37,696 nucleotides of DNA from Apostichopus parvimensis (Eukaryota > Echinodermata > Holothuroidea > Aspidochirotida > Stichopodidae): contig KN887744.1 in assembly GCA_000934455.1 (NCBI GenBank), positions 33,505 to 71,200 on the forward strand. The letters are read 5' to 3'. Positions 12,101-23,349 of the stretch are shown piece by piece. Each line of letters starts with the position of its first letter. Positions within the stretch are counted from its first letter, which is position 1. The position numbers and the translations under genes were made by a program. Under the pieces are notes generated by a model. It searched no databases, was not told where the DNA came from, and saw only the letters and a program-made list of their open reading frames with translations.

Positions 12101-15100
12101 TAACCATCTTGAGACTGTTCCAATCTGTCTGGACAGGGCGAGGCAATCTGTCGTTCACTTGCAGGATACAGGTATTTAGAATTATGCTTTTTAAGAACTC
12201 ATTTATCTACAGAGCAGCCATTTATATTCAAAATGTTTTTTTAGAATCTCTGTTATAATGCTTTTAATCTTTCAAACTTCTAATACTCCATTTTATTTCT
12301 TATTTGTTCATGCTTTCATGCTTGTACATTTTTACGTCTTTATTGTATCATTATTATGTGTCCTACTTATAAATTTTGTAATTTATACTGGAATAAAGAA
12401 ATTGAAAAAATAAAAAAATAAAAAAAACAAGCATTTATCTTTAAAAACTTACAAGGTGCTGGTGCTGAGGAAGTATTCGTGTGGAAATCAACTCGTTTGG
12501 AGGTGGACTTGAAGGCGGACTGCCCATGGTTACCGTGGTGTTTGTGTAATAAACTGTCGTTGACCTGAAAAGAACAAATTGAACAGTCATAAATATTAAG
12601 TACCACCAAAAATATGAAAAATGACAGAATTTTTATTATTGGTAGGGTAATATCAAATAACAACAAAACAATTTTTTAGCAAATAGTTTCTTGTTTTGGA
12701 GATGCCACTGTGGTTGAATTATTTACAAAAAAGTGGAAAGGAAATTTATTTAAGATTTTAAAATTTTTGTCTTTATGAATGACAATAGAACCAATAAAAT
12801 ATTTCTTCAGGCTGTTTCCTTGCTTGTTTGTTATTCCCCAGTTAATTTTCTCCTTATGATGTGGCTACACGAAAAGAAAGAAAATCACCCTATACTATTC
12901 CCTGCTGACAGCCAATGCTAATAATGGTTAGAGAATATGTTTACATATGAAATGTCAATTTTGTTTTGGTTACCATGACTATGCAGTATTGTCTCAGACT
13001 GTATCATTCTCACTACTTTAAAGATATTTAACAAAATTATCATCTTCTCATGAAACATGAACATTTAATTCTGAAGTGAATCTTAAAACTGAGATCAAAT
13101 GATAGAAATAAACTTAAATAGTTTGGTAGGGTGTATATCATTATCCGTTTAGAAATTATTTAACAGTAACATTTTATGCAGCAGTTTTTCACATTCACGC
13201 TTTTCAAACACTCAAACTGTTACGTCTGTACAAAGAATCTCTCTAAGAAAATAAAAGTCAAAAAACCCTACAAGACATTTTCCATAGCAATTTACCCAGT
13301 ACTTTGTACAGTAATTTGCTATGGGATATCAGATAAAACTAATCTCTGATGCCTTGTGGGTATGCCTGCTCCTATTGAATAGAAAGCATAGAAAGAATGG
13401 AAAGTGTGATGGCCTCTTAATTGCTCGTCGAGTCTTCCTTCAAAAGGTAACTAGCCTACATAGTAATAGACCAATTAACAAGTTTGTGTTGCGTGTTTGT
13501 CTTGGAAGGCATGTTCAACAACTTTGATGAAGACAATTTTCTATCGCCCTCGTCGATAGCCTACAGCCAGTGATATTATCCTTTCAGGAACTGTCTCAAG
13601 GCCATTCCTAATTTGCATATTTCATTTGATTTGCGACAAACGGTTTACTCTTGTCAGAATGCGAAAAGCCTAATTTCCTTCTTGGATATGTTTTTGGGGT
13701 GGGGGGAAAGGAGAAGTACTTCAGGGTGTTTGGGTGTAAACATTGTGTTAATGAATTTAGGGGAAGAAAAGAAAAAACACAACTTAAGTAGAATATCTGT
13801 TCAAAGTCTGCCAGACTTTGTCAAAGTTGCTAATGAATAGCAGCATAGCGACTTGAACATGAGAGAGTAGTAAAAGGTATATAATTAGTTTTCTGTGAAG
13901 TTGAAGAGACAGCAAATATATATCTTCCCCAAGGAAGGCCGTTGGCAGCCGCATTCTCCCTTAATGCATTTTAGTGGTTATTTTTTATTTTGAGATGTCT
14001 GTAAATAATCTGTTATTTTGGGGCATGTTGTACTTAAATATGTTTTAAAGCCGTGCATCCCCAGGTACATATTATATGCAGACATTATGGGACATATGTT
14101 GTACTAAAATATGTTTTATAGCCGTGCATCCCCAGGTACATTGTATATGCAGACAAAAAGGGACATATGTTGTACTTAAATATGTTTTATAGCAGTGCAT
14201 CCCAGGTACATACATATATATGCAGACATTATGGGACATATGTTGTACTTAAATATGTTTCATAGCCGTGCATCCCCAGGTACATATTATATGCAGACAT
14301 TATGGGACATATGTTGTACTTCAATATGGTTTATAGCCGTGCATCCCCAGGTACGTAGTATATGCAGACATTATGGGACATTTGTTGTACTTTAATATGT
14401 TTTATAGATGCATGCCATACATATTACATTGGGTGGGGGTGGACTGAATGTCCCATTGTTTGTACCTGGTAGGTATTTGGAGCTGGTTGATCCGTTGACT
14501 TCTCTCTCTGAATTGCTATCGGACTCTGAAAACTACTCGAGGTGCTTGATTGGTTGAAGTCTTTCCGGCTCGTCAACAGACTGGGTAGCGAGTAAGCCGC
14601 AGAGCCAGGGCCAACTGTAGTCTTTAAGGCTTTGGACCTTCTATCCTGTATAAATGGGGGAAAGAAAGAATGCAACAGACATTCATTAATTAATCAAGTC
14701 ACCCATTGTAATTTTTCCTTGAACCCTCAGCCACCCCCTTATTCAATTTTATTTTGTTTTTATTTATTAAAGTTTGACAGGCATAACCCCAAAGTTGAAA
14801 TTTGATTACGTCTTTGTCTGGAGACGTACAGAGAGGTCAGTGACCTTAGGGACTTATATCATCTGCATACAGTAGATTGGACAAGCCCTCACTGATTACA
14901 TGCATGCGAGGTAAAGAGACATTCTCTACTAGACAGCTAATATTTATACTGACAGGTTACATGTCTCACATAAGAGTTTACTGAATTTTACCATTGAATA
15001 ATCATACTGCCTATGAACAGCCATAAAATCACAAAAGGAAAGTTGGAATTTAGAATACAAAATTTGAAATAACAGACAGGTAGGAAACATGTCATGAAGA

Positions 15101-17377
15101 GAGTTACAGTTAAACCTAGACAATCACATTTATTCCTTCCAACTGATAACTCAGTTTGACTGATATCCATGGGAAACCAGAATTGATAAGAATCTGGGCT
15201 TGGAGTACTGGATATGAAGCAATCTGTACACTGAATGCAGAGTTATTAACCATAATTTTGTTATTAACATCCACACTGTGAATATTTGTTATTTGTGAAT
15301 ATATGGTATTTGTTATTTGTTATGTGAATATTTGTTAATTTGTTATTAACCATAAGTTTTGGAAAATAAGTTAAAGTCTGTCTAACTGACAATCTTTCTT
15401 ACTTTGGCCCACTAGTCCCCCCCCCCCCACCACACCCCAGTTTAACCAGATACACAAGTTCAGGGCTGAGTTGTGAATTATTAATATAATAAATGTCAAC
15501 AAATTTTCTTGACGTGTTCAGTCTTAAAAGAAGTTGACAAAAAGCATCCAGGTTATCCATGTGTTAAATAAAAAAATAAAAAATGTGAAGAACATGACGA
15601 TTTTGAAACATAAACGTCAGTGTCGATGGAACCAACAGACCAGTTAAATTTGTATTTTGAAAAATCTTCTGATTTGTCACTTGCTTGCTAACTTTATGGT
15701 CAAGGGTAACAAAAGTTGAAAGGTTTTAATGACAACTTGCTTTCCGATTTACTGACCTTTGACACAAAGCCAACACCATATCCTCTTTTGGAGTGTGATG
15801 GAGTCTTATTGGTTGCTTTTCCATGCTTGAGATATGTGCCTGGTCCTGGGTTTTCATTCTAGAAATTAAAAGAAACATATGTTTACCATAAGTAAAGCAC
15901 TGCTGCAAAGTGTGTGCTGAGCAAGAAGTGTGAAACCACAGGGACCCCATAGAGGGTTGTATAAGGCTAAGCATCCCCAAAATCTTGTCAGTATAGGTTG
16001 GACCCCTCCCCCTCATGCCACAACCTCCATCCCCCTTCCCCCTCCTCTGATGTAAAAATTAGAGCCAGATCATAGAAGCAATGCTCAATGGGGAGGATGG
16101 TTTTTTTCTTTCTCTCTATTTTTCTTGTCTTTAGAAGCAAAAGAATAAATAATAAAAATAAAAGCAAAGAAAAATTGACACCAAAGTATGGTTTTAAAAC
16201 ACAATTTCATCAAAGATTGCAAATGTACAATTTTGCTCTGTAAGAAATAAATTAACTGATTGTTATAGGTTTAATGCAAAGCAAACTCATTTCCTTTGAA
16301 TTTTGGTTTCTTCTTTTATTGATTTTTTTACTTTATTTTTCCTTGTTTTTTTTTCTCTAAACAGATGACCTGGAACAAGTTTTTTTGGTAGTATTTAGTC
16401 TGCAATTTTAACCACAGCTAACCTAAACAATTTTTACAAATTGTAAATTTTTCAAAATCTGTCGTCCATATTTTGTTTATTATAAATTTGAATTGAACCT
16501 TGCCGTGCCAAGCCATTGAACTTAAAGGCATTGAAGACTCGCCCCAAACCGTGTGCGGCCATCTGAAAAAGTTAACTTTCCGTTGCTTGCAAGTGACGAT
16601 TTGTTAGTGTCGCTACAAAATGCAGACAGTACAGTAATGAAACGTGATACCTTGTAATCTTTAGCTGGACCTGAGATGTCCATCGCTATATTGTTTGTAC
16701 ACTGTGATGTGGGTATTGCAGCTGTATGCAGCTGTATGTACTGACTATACACTAGTGTCTAATTACCGATGGTAGCAAGCTGTGTGTGTGTATTTTCTGC
16801 GATCGATGGTAGTGTCCAACACTTCTGTTACACCTCATTCGAAACTAGGTCAGATTACCGGCATTAGACGTTTCTTTTTGCGCGAGTCTTCACACCCTTT
16901 AAATGTTATGAGATCGTTACCATCAAACAGATTAAAAAATTATTATTATTTGTGAAAACTCAAAAATGCTACATTTTAGCTAGTAAAGTTTTCCTTCCCA
17001 TAGCAGAAACAGAGAAGCAATTTAGTGTTCAAATTTTGTAAAGCACTTTTGCTGGTTCTGAACTTTGCATCTTATGAAAAAAAACCTTTGGTTCTTACAA
17101 GTTACATACAAAATATTGTGCAAATATCTGTGTAATTTGACCATTTTGTTTGCTATACTCTACAATATTAAGTATTATATTCCCTGTAAAGCTCCCTAAA
17201 GTGTATGTAAATGAAGTAATGCAAAGTTTTCCCTGAACGGAAAGCATTATCTCACCGCGTTAGCATCATAGTTAAATCTCTTGGATGTCCCGCCAAATCC
17301 TCTCTTGTCGGAGTTGCTTATAACCACCGTCTGGTACTTGCTTGGTATGGAAGAATTGGCCGCAATTGTGCCATGAC
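9129..17377 (-). CDS. STPG1: Sperm-tail PG-rich repeat protein 1 (STPG1/MAPO2), seven exons, first coding exon not found
   Basis: Coding exons in transcript order are 17377-17256, 15858-15757, 14645-14466, 12564-12453, 11404-11301, 10187-9929 and 9205-9129 (stop at 9131-9129). All have AG acceptors and GT donors, and the phases join without a frame break, giving about 318 residues. The protein carries the family's repeats: NPGPGTY, GPGSAAY, PAPNTY, PAPCHY, NPGPGEY, EPGPGSY and DPGPATY. Blocks such as KRGFGG, SRKDF, FVST.SRW and the final KQSFLYN...KKW match vertebrate STPG1 in order. In vertebrates this protein (MAPO2) is linked to apoptosis after O6-methylguanine damage, and STPG repeats occur in axonemal and sperm-tail proteins; a ciliary role here is inference. 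One oddity is a Cys where the fourth repeat of human STPG1 has Gly. The vertebrate protein is about 334 residues, so roughly 20-25 N-terminal residues are missing; the first exon here begins in mid-codon and needs an upstream exon. Confidence 0.88.
14014..14410. repeat. Minisatellite, 71-73 bp unit, about five copies
   Basis: The motif GCCGTGCATCCCCAGGTACA recurs with starts near 14050, 14121, 14192, 14265 and 14336, giving unit lengths of 71, 71, 73 and 71 bp. Each unit also carries TATGCAGACA and GGGACATATGTTGTACTT. Partial units flank both ends. The array lies in an STPG1 intron and ends about 55 nt from the donor of the exon at 14466-14645. Open frames across it are repeat artefacts. Confidence 0.95.
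16651..16683 (-). CDS. Possible alternative first coding exon of STPG1
   Basis: On the minus strand an ATG at 16683-16681 opens eleven codons, MDISGPAKDYK, ending at a GTATCA donor. The exon ends in phase 0, which fits the phase-0 acceptor of the STPG1 exon at 15858, and SGPAKDY resembles the family's PG..Y repeat. Splicing it in would bypass the exon at 17377-17256. The surroundings (about 16540-16890) are mildly CpG-richer than the introns. It is short enough to be chance. Confidence 0.25.
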
Positions 17378-18113
17378 CTGAATGACAGAAACAAGCTAAA
17401 CGTGAAGCTGATATTTTATTAATAAAAATCACGAAAAGCGAAATGAAAGTACTACAGAAGAGACGACTGGTCGTCTTGCATTCATAGAACAAAACAGGCC
17501 ATTTTATAAATTAGTAAAACATTAAACACTACTTAAGTTGTACTTTTCAGTTAATGACAATAAAAACAGATTTTCATACGATCATTATGGTTTGCTAAGT
17601 AAGGTTGAAGGCTAGGTACATCTGTAATAAAAGTTCTAAATGCCGAGCCTGAAGTGTTTATTTTCCGTGCACGATAGCTTTACGCTAACAAAACATAATA
17701 ATTTGCATTGTACGTATGATGTGAGGCCATCGCCGTTTTCTCACAACTTAAAATGGCAATTACGAGTATCCGTACAGTCTTTGACCATCAGTGTTTACTT
17801 TTATTGATATAGATTCCAAAGATGATTTATATATGAGCTTTGTTCGAACTGTGACTTTGTGATTTTACGATTAGTCTATGCTCCAACAATCTAAGTCTAT
17901 GCGTGTGTCAAACAGTTTACAATCTACACTGCCATTACGTTATATTAAGCACAACACCAGCCGTGTATAACCGACATATTGGGCATTTATTATCAATTTT
18001 ACCAGGGAGTTTCTTTTATATTAATATTGTACGTGACCAGCAAAGTACACAACATCCAATACCAACGGACCTAGATACATCGTAACCAGACTGCACGACG
18101 TCTGCTAGGCAAC
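17378..18113. promoter_or_regulatory. Head-to-head interval between STPG1 and the UGT
   Basis: This 736-bp interval separates the 5'-most STPG1 exon found from the UGT start codon. It should contain the UGT promoter and 5' UTR, and may contain the missing STPG1 first exon. I could not find a minus-strand ATG exon with a convincing donor in the required phase. No clear TATA box stands out. Confidence 0.4.
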
Positions 18114-21100
18114 ATGTACTACTTCCGCGAAATTCTTGTGATAACTTCCTTCATTTGTCCTGTTCAAGTGGCAGGGCTTTCGTTTCTTTTTCAAAGTGGA
18201 TTGGGAGATGGCAGCCATTTCACCACTTCTGCCACGGTGGCTGAAGCTTTGGTAAGAAGAGGACATGACGTCACGTACCTCATCAGTAACGCCTGCGAAT
18301 TTCGAACGAGAAGTCCCAGATGGGGTCCATTGTTCAAATATGAAATTTTTAAACATTCATATCCACCCGAGCAAGCCTTGGATAGAATGAAGGCATACGT
18401 ACAGTGTTCGGTCGACGAAGGTATAATGGCCGGTGCACTGAAATATGCTTCTGGCATGATCACGGTTGGGGCCATTGATTGCGATGATCTGTTTTCGGAC
18501 ACTGAACTAATTCAAAGACTGAAGAACGCCAAGTTTGATGCTTTTGTCGCTGATGTTGTATGGCCTTGCAGTAGTCTAGTCGGAGAACGACTCAACGTGA
18601 CACAGGTTTTAGTGAATCCGTCCGGGTACATAGCCATGTTGGCGGCTGTTTATGGGTCTCCAGTCAACCCGGCTTACAATATCGCTTTAGTGGATGATAT
18701 CCCTTCAAATCCTATGACATTTCTACAACGTGTCAAAAATGTCATCATGCATCATATACAACTGATTGCTTTTGTCAAGGTGTACGATTCGGCGTACGTG
18801 GATGTCATGAAGAAGCACAACATTTCGCCTGAAAAGACTGTTAATCAAATTTCTTCAGAAGCGGATTTGTTCTTATTCAACATGGACTTCTCGGCTGAGA
18901 ACGCCCTCCCATTGACACCAAACATTGTGACAGTCGGTGGACTCACAACAAAGCCTGCGAAGGATCTTCCCGCGGTAAGGAATTATTTTGTCAATAGTAA
19001 GATTGGGAGCCCAGTAGATGGGAATTTGGTAGCTTTGCAAGGGTGGACGGTTTGGCAACAGAGTATACAAATGATCAAGGTGGCCCTTGTTGCGTCAGTG
19101 GCCTAGCCATGGGTGGGGGGGGGGGCTTGCCTGCACCCCACCCCCACTTAAGTTAAAAAATTGCAAGAATTATATATTTTTTTAAAAACAGGATCTGCCT
19201 ACCCCACTGGCAAAATGGACTGGGCCCCCATAAAATGATAAGTCTACACCCTTGTTTAGGAGGTGCTCATCTATAATCTTGTCAAGGCCTGTACAGTTTC
19301 TACTACTACATATATTATAATTTATCTAAGTACTATAAAAGCTGGGTTGCCAATAACTGATGTAGAGCTCTAAATGATGGGCCCCACTATTCCAAATTTC
19401 AATGTAAGAGTAGCAAACCTGCCCTATTCCGATTTTTTTTCAACCTTTACTAATGAAGTTCTGATGTTCACTAATCTTGATCAATGTTATGACTTCAATT
19501 TGATTGTTACTTTCAGGAACTTGAAGAATTCGTTGCTGGATCTGGGGAACAAGGAGTGGCGGTCTTTTCACTGGGGACCTACGTGAATCGTACCAACGAA
19601 AGGGTCGCCAGAAACATCTTCAATGGCTTGGCTGGTTTACCTTGCAGAGTCGTTTGGAAATTTGACAACCAAGACAATATTCCAGTACCCCCAAACGTGA
19701 AGATAATGGATTGGCTTCCTCTAAATGATCTTCTAGGCATGGCTTGTTGTAATATTATCTATCAAGCTATAATATTCATTCACTGCAAACTCACATATCT
19801 AAATAAAACAAGACCAAGACGGGCACATCAGAGGCTCAATTCCATAAGGTTTTGAGAATTGACTTGTGGCAGTCTGTTCTTCATATTTCACATCATTGCA
19901 GGGATATTAAAAATGAATCAAGAAATATTAGTTGACATGGAATAATTTTAGCTATCAATGCTTCATCCATCATAAGGATGCCAAATTTTCAGAAATGATA
20001 TTTTGTCCATCATTTAAAAGTTGGGATAAACCCCTAGCTTTCTGGTTTTCACATGTGGTAGTAGAACTTCTGAATGTCATGTAAGCCGTTGTACAATCTT
20101 GTATAAAGTTAAAGAGTAGACCGGAAAGGACATACACTCTTACCAATCATGGTGTATTGATGCTGCTAATTTTTAAGGTGTGCATGATTTGAAGAAATTT
20201 AACATCTCTGGAGCATTTGCTTTGCATGATTCTCACATATTTTCTTCCTATTGTCATTGTTTACTCTCCATTGTTATTTTAAGGTCTTGCAAAGGGGCTT
20301 TAATGTCATCTGTTTTTCTTAATTATCAATTGTTTATAAATTGTTTACGGGGACTTTCATCATGTCAACTGAAGGTATACTTACAAAATTTTATCTTTAA
20401 ATATGATATTCTCATCTAATGCATTTCATCTTCAAGTATGACATTCTCATCTAATTAACTATATTTTGACAGGTCACAACAAGACCAAAGTCTTCATTTA
20501 CCAAGGTGGTAACAATGGATTTTACGAAGCGTTGTATCATGGGGTGCCGATGGTGGTCCTTCCTGTGTTAGGTGACCAGGGGCAGGTTGCAGCCAGAGTT
20601 GTGCACCAGGGTATAGGGAAGACGTTGGATCTACGTGAAATGTCATCTGATGAACTAAGGGATGCCGTATTGGAAGTCCTGACAAACGATCGGTTAGTAC
20701 TTGGCAGCTAGTTTACTCAACAAATGCAAATACAAATTTGCAAGGAAATTCTTTTAATTTATTTACAAGGAGCAGAACTTGACCTCATACAGAGAACATT
20801 TGAAAAGGAATTTAGCAAGAAATATAAGGAAGACAAAGATAGCTAGTACATGCAGTCAGTGCTGTAACATACACTTACAGGTTCTCTCTTCCTCCCCCTC
20901 CCTTCATTATTAAACTAGTTTTAAAGCTAATATTTAGAATTCTAAACTATGCTAGCAGTTTCTTTGAAAAATACTTTCCAAAAGGTTCTGATTCCCCACA
21001 TCATCACCAGACGTTGAGGATTTATTAAGTACGCAGTCAGATGTCGCAGGGTGAGAACCTGGGCTTAGTGTGGCTGTGAAACTTTGAAATCGTTGAGAAT

Positions 21101-22912
21101 TGAGCATTGGTGAACATATTCAGACTTTCTACCATATTAACCACTATATATTATTCAAACAATATTTCTCAATTAACATAGTGCACTGACAGTGATTCAG
21201 TTTAAAATTGATTATTTGGCAATCTGTCTCTTCTCCAGTCGATTTCTATGTAACAGCACGAAAAGGCAATTTTTTTCACACTGTACAATCACTGGCGGAT
21301 CCAGGGCCTTTGTTTGGGAGGGGCCAAAGTGGCATTAGAGTGATATGGNNNNNNNNNNNNNNNNNNNNNNNNNNNNNNNNNNNNNNNNNNNNNNNNNNNN
21401 NNNNNNNNNNNNNNNNNNNNNNNNNNNNNNNNNNNNNNNNNNNNNNNNNNNNNNNNNNNNNNNNNNNNNNNNNNNNNNNNNNNNNNNNNNNNNNNNNNNN
21501 NNNNNNNNNNNNNNNNNNNNNNNNNNNNNNNNNNNNNNNNNNNNNNNNNNNNNNNNNNNNNNNNNNNNNNNNNNNNNNNNNNNNNNNNNNNNNNNNNNNN
21601 NNNNNNNNNNNNNNNNNNNNNNNNNNNNNNNNNNNNNNNNNNNNNNNNNNNNNNNNNNNNNNNNNNNNNNNNNNNNNNNNNNNNNNNNNNNNNNNNNNNN
21701 NNNNNNNNNNNNNNNNNNNNNNNNNNNNNNNNNNNNNNNNNNNNNNNNNNNNNNNNNNNNNNNNNNNNNNNNNNNNNNNNNNNNNNNNNNNNNNNNNNNN
21801 NNNNNNNNNNNNNNNNNNNNNNNNNNNNNNNNNNNNNNNNNNNNNNNNNNNNNNNNNNNNNNNNNNNNNNNNNNNNNNNNNNNNNNNNNNNNNNNNNNNN
21901 NNNNNNNNNNNNNNNNNNNNNNNNNNNNNNNNNNNNNNNNNNNNNNNNNNNNNNNNNNNNNNNNNNNNNNNNNNNNNNNNNNNNNNNNNNNNNNNNNNNN
22001 NNNNNNNNNNNNNNNNNNNNNNNNNNNNNNNNNNNNNNNNNNNNNNNNNNNNNNNNNNNNNNNNNNNNNNNNNNNNNNNNNNNNNNNNNNNNNNNNNNNN
22101 NNNNNNNNNNNNNNNNNNNNGCGAATTGCGGGTCAGTTGGGAGCTCTGCATTTAATTTTAAACCAGAAAACGAAAAGGTTGAGACTAGTCTACCACTGCT
22201 ATTCCTCTCGATTTTTTTAATTTACAATCATATGATTTAGCGGATGTTCGGAAACACTTTTTTGCTCACCTTTGGGGGGGCCATGGCCCCCCTTGGCCCC
22301 CCCTTGGATCCGCCAGTGTGTACAATACCATGGATTCAACACTAATCCCCTTCCTTCTAATCCCCTTTCTTCTTCTCTTCCCCCCCCCCCCATCCCAAAG
22401 ATTCAACAAAAAAATTGTTGAAACATGTAAATCCTGTGTTACAAGATGCCCTCCTGTTTGTATTTTAGTGCTTCCCTGTTTGTTTTATGATTTAACTCCA
22501 TAAAGAATATTTCTCATTCCACAATGGACAAGAAGAATCTAACATTAGGAATGCTTGAAATTGCTCATGGTGGCTCACTTTTCATTAACTAGGTTTTCTT
22601 TTCTGTTCATTTTTGTCAACTACTAGATTTCAGAAGAACATTGACAGACTTAGCACAATTTACAGAGACAAACCAATGCATCCATTGGACAAAGCAGCTT
22701 ACTGGATTGAACATGTGGCCAAATTTGGCGGCAAATCCTACAGACCGCCCTCTCTTGATGTCGGGTTTTTACAATCTTCACTGATCGATGTCTATAGTTT
22801 CTTGATAGGAATTATCCTTCTTGTTCTGATCATTTTGTACAAATTTGTCATGCTTTTAATCAAATGTCTCTGTAATAGATCAAAACCTGATAGAAAGGGG
22901 AAAATGGAATAA
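18114..22912 (+). CDS. UDP-glucuronosyltransferase (UGT, GT1 family), four exons, complete
   Basis: Exons are 18114-18974, 19517-19736, 20473-20692 and 22627-22912; phases join to give 528 residues, the usual UGT length. UGTs move a sugar from a UDP-sugar to small lipophilic acceptors at the ER membrane. Visible features: an N-terminal signal peptide (about 1-20); a GSH motif whose His35 matches the catalytic base; Asp147 in VADVVWP, matching its partner Asp; the LEEF..GSG and WLP.NDLLG blocks; the donor-binding region 367-396 ending in GDQ; a C-terminal membrane helix at about 489-512; and a Lys-rich tail with a K.K.. dilysine ER-retrieval pattern. The motif usually read THGG is YQGG here. 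The start is the first in-frame ATG and leads directly into the signal peptide. Intron 2 appears to use a GC donor. Intron 3 contains a transposon and an assembly gap, outside the coding exons. Sugar donor and acceptor cannot be predicted, nor the subfamily. Confidence 0.93.
19096..19250. mobile_element. Possible transposon-end remnant in UGT intron 1
   Basis: CAGTGGCCTAGCCATGGG followed by eleven G resembles the G-rich ends of invertebrate DNA transposons that start CAGTGGC. A C-rich stretch and a GGGCCCCC stretch follow. I could not find a matching inverted end or a target duplication, so this is at best a fragment. Confidence 0.25.
21282..22326. mobile_element. DNA transposon with terminal inverted repeats and 8-bp target duplication (hAT-like)
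   Basis: The element runs 21290-22318. Its left end starts CACTGGCGGATCC and its right end is the exact reverse complement, GGATCCGCCAGTG. Both ends are flanked by the same 8 bp, TGTACAAT (21282-21289 and 22319-22326). An 8-bp duplication is typical of the hAT superfamily (P elements also make 8 bp). The length is 1,029 bp by the assembly coordinates, but 772 of these are N, so whether a transposase is present is unknown; the size suggests a non-autonomous copy. It sits in UGT intron 3. Confidence 0.85.
21349..22120. other. Assembly gap (772 N)
   Basis: This is a run of N only, lying wholly inside the transposon and inside UGT intron 3. Open frames reported across it have no sequence support. 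The exact N count may be an estimate of the true length. Confidence 0.99.
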
Positions 22913-22939
22913 AATGCAAGTACACATTATTGTTTTTGC

Positions 22940-23052
22940 CTTCTTGACAGGAATTGTCTTTCTTGTTCTGATCATTTTGTACATATTTTTCATGTTTTAT
23001 AATGAAATGTCTTTGTAATAGATCAAAAGTTTATGGAAAAGAGAAAACAAAA
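22940..23052 (+). pseudogene. Decayed tandem copy of the UGT exon 4 tail
   Basis: This segment repeats about 22799-22907, which encodes the UGT membrane helix and Lys-rich tail. Shared blocks include TTCTTGTTCTGATCATTTTG and TGTAATAGATCAAAA, with scattered substitutions and a small indel that shifts the frame to a stop soon after the helix. It begins 28 nt after the UGT stop, so it should be part of the 3' UTR. The CTTGACAG at its left edge also resembles a splice acceptor. Confidence 0.85.
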
Positions 23053-23093
23053 ATAAGTGTGGAGAAATTGTTTGGTTTTGATATTCATGACAT

Positions 23094-23099
23094 AATAAA
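23094..23099 (+). promoter_or_regulatory. Candidate UGT poly(A) signal (AATAAA)
   Basis: A canonical AATAAA lies 182 nt past the UGT stop and after the duplicated segment. Another AATAAA overlaps the stop codon itself (22908-22913) and is less likely to serve, because it would leave almost no 3' UTR. Confidence 0.5.
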
Positions 23100-23349
23100 C
23101 AAAGAGATATGCAATTTTTATCCACCCAATTAACTTTCTTTCTTTTTACTTTTGCTTCTCCTGCATTACTGTATTTTGAAATTTTTCAACAATGGGGAAC
23201 ATTTTAAATAACAGGGTTCAAAAAAAGTGTGCCGTGTGTACGTGTGTGTGTGCCCGGGAGGGGGTTAGTGATTTTTCCATTTTAGCCTCCTCTCTGACTG
23301 CTGCCTTTGCATATTCTGTTGTATGCCTCTCCCAGAATAACATGTATGT

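Noticed and set aside
14195-14395. Repetitive 66-residue protein
   Set aside because: It is a read-through of the 71-bp minisatellite inside an intron; the unit length is not a multiple of three, so no stable protein repeat results.
18105-19070. Minus-strand frames opposite UGT exon 1
   Set aside because: They are antisense shadows of a strongly conserved coding exon and show no domain of their own.
20400-20460. Duplicated motif TATGA.ATTCTCATCTAAT before UGT exon 3
   Set aside because: Two copies are visible about 40 bp apart near the branch-point region, but this is a small local duplication with no evidence of function.
21208-22220. Three long open frames spanning the N run
   Set aside because: They exist only because N codons are not read as stops; the real sequence on each side is short.
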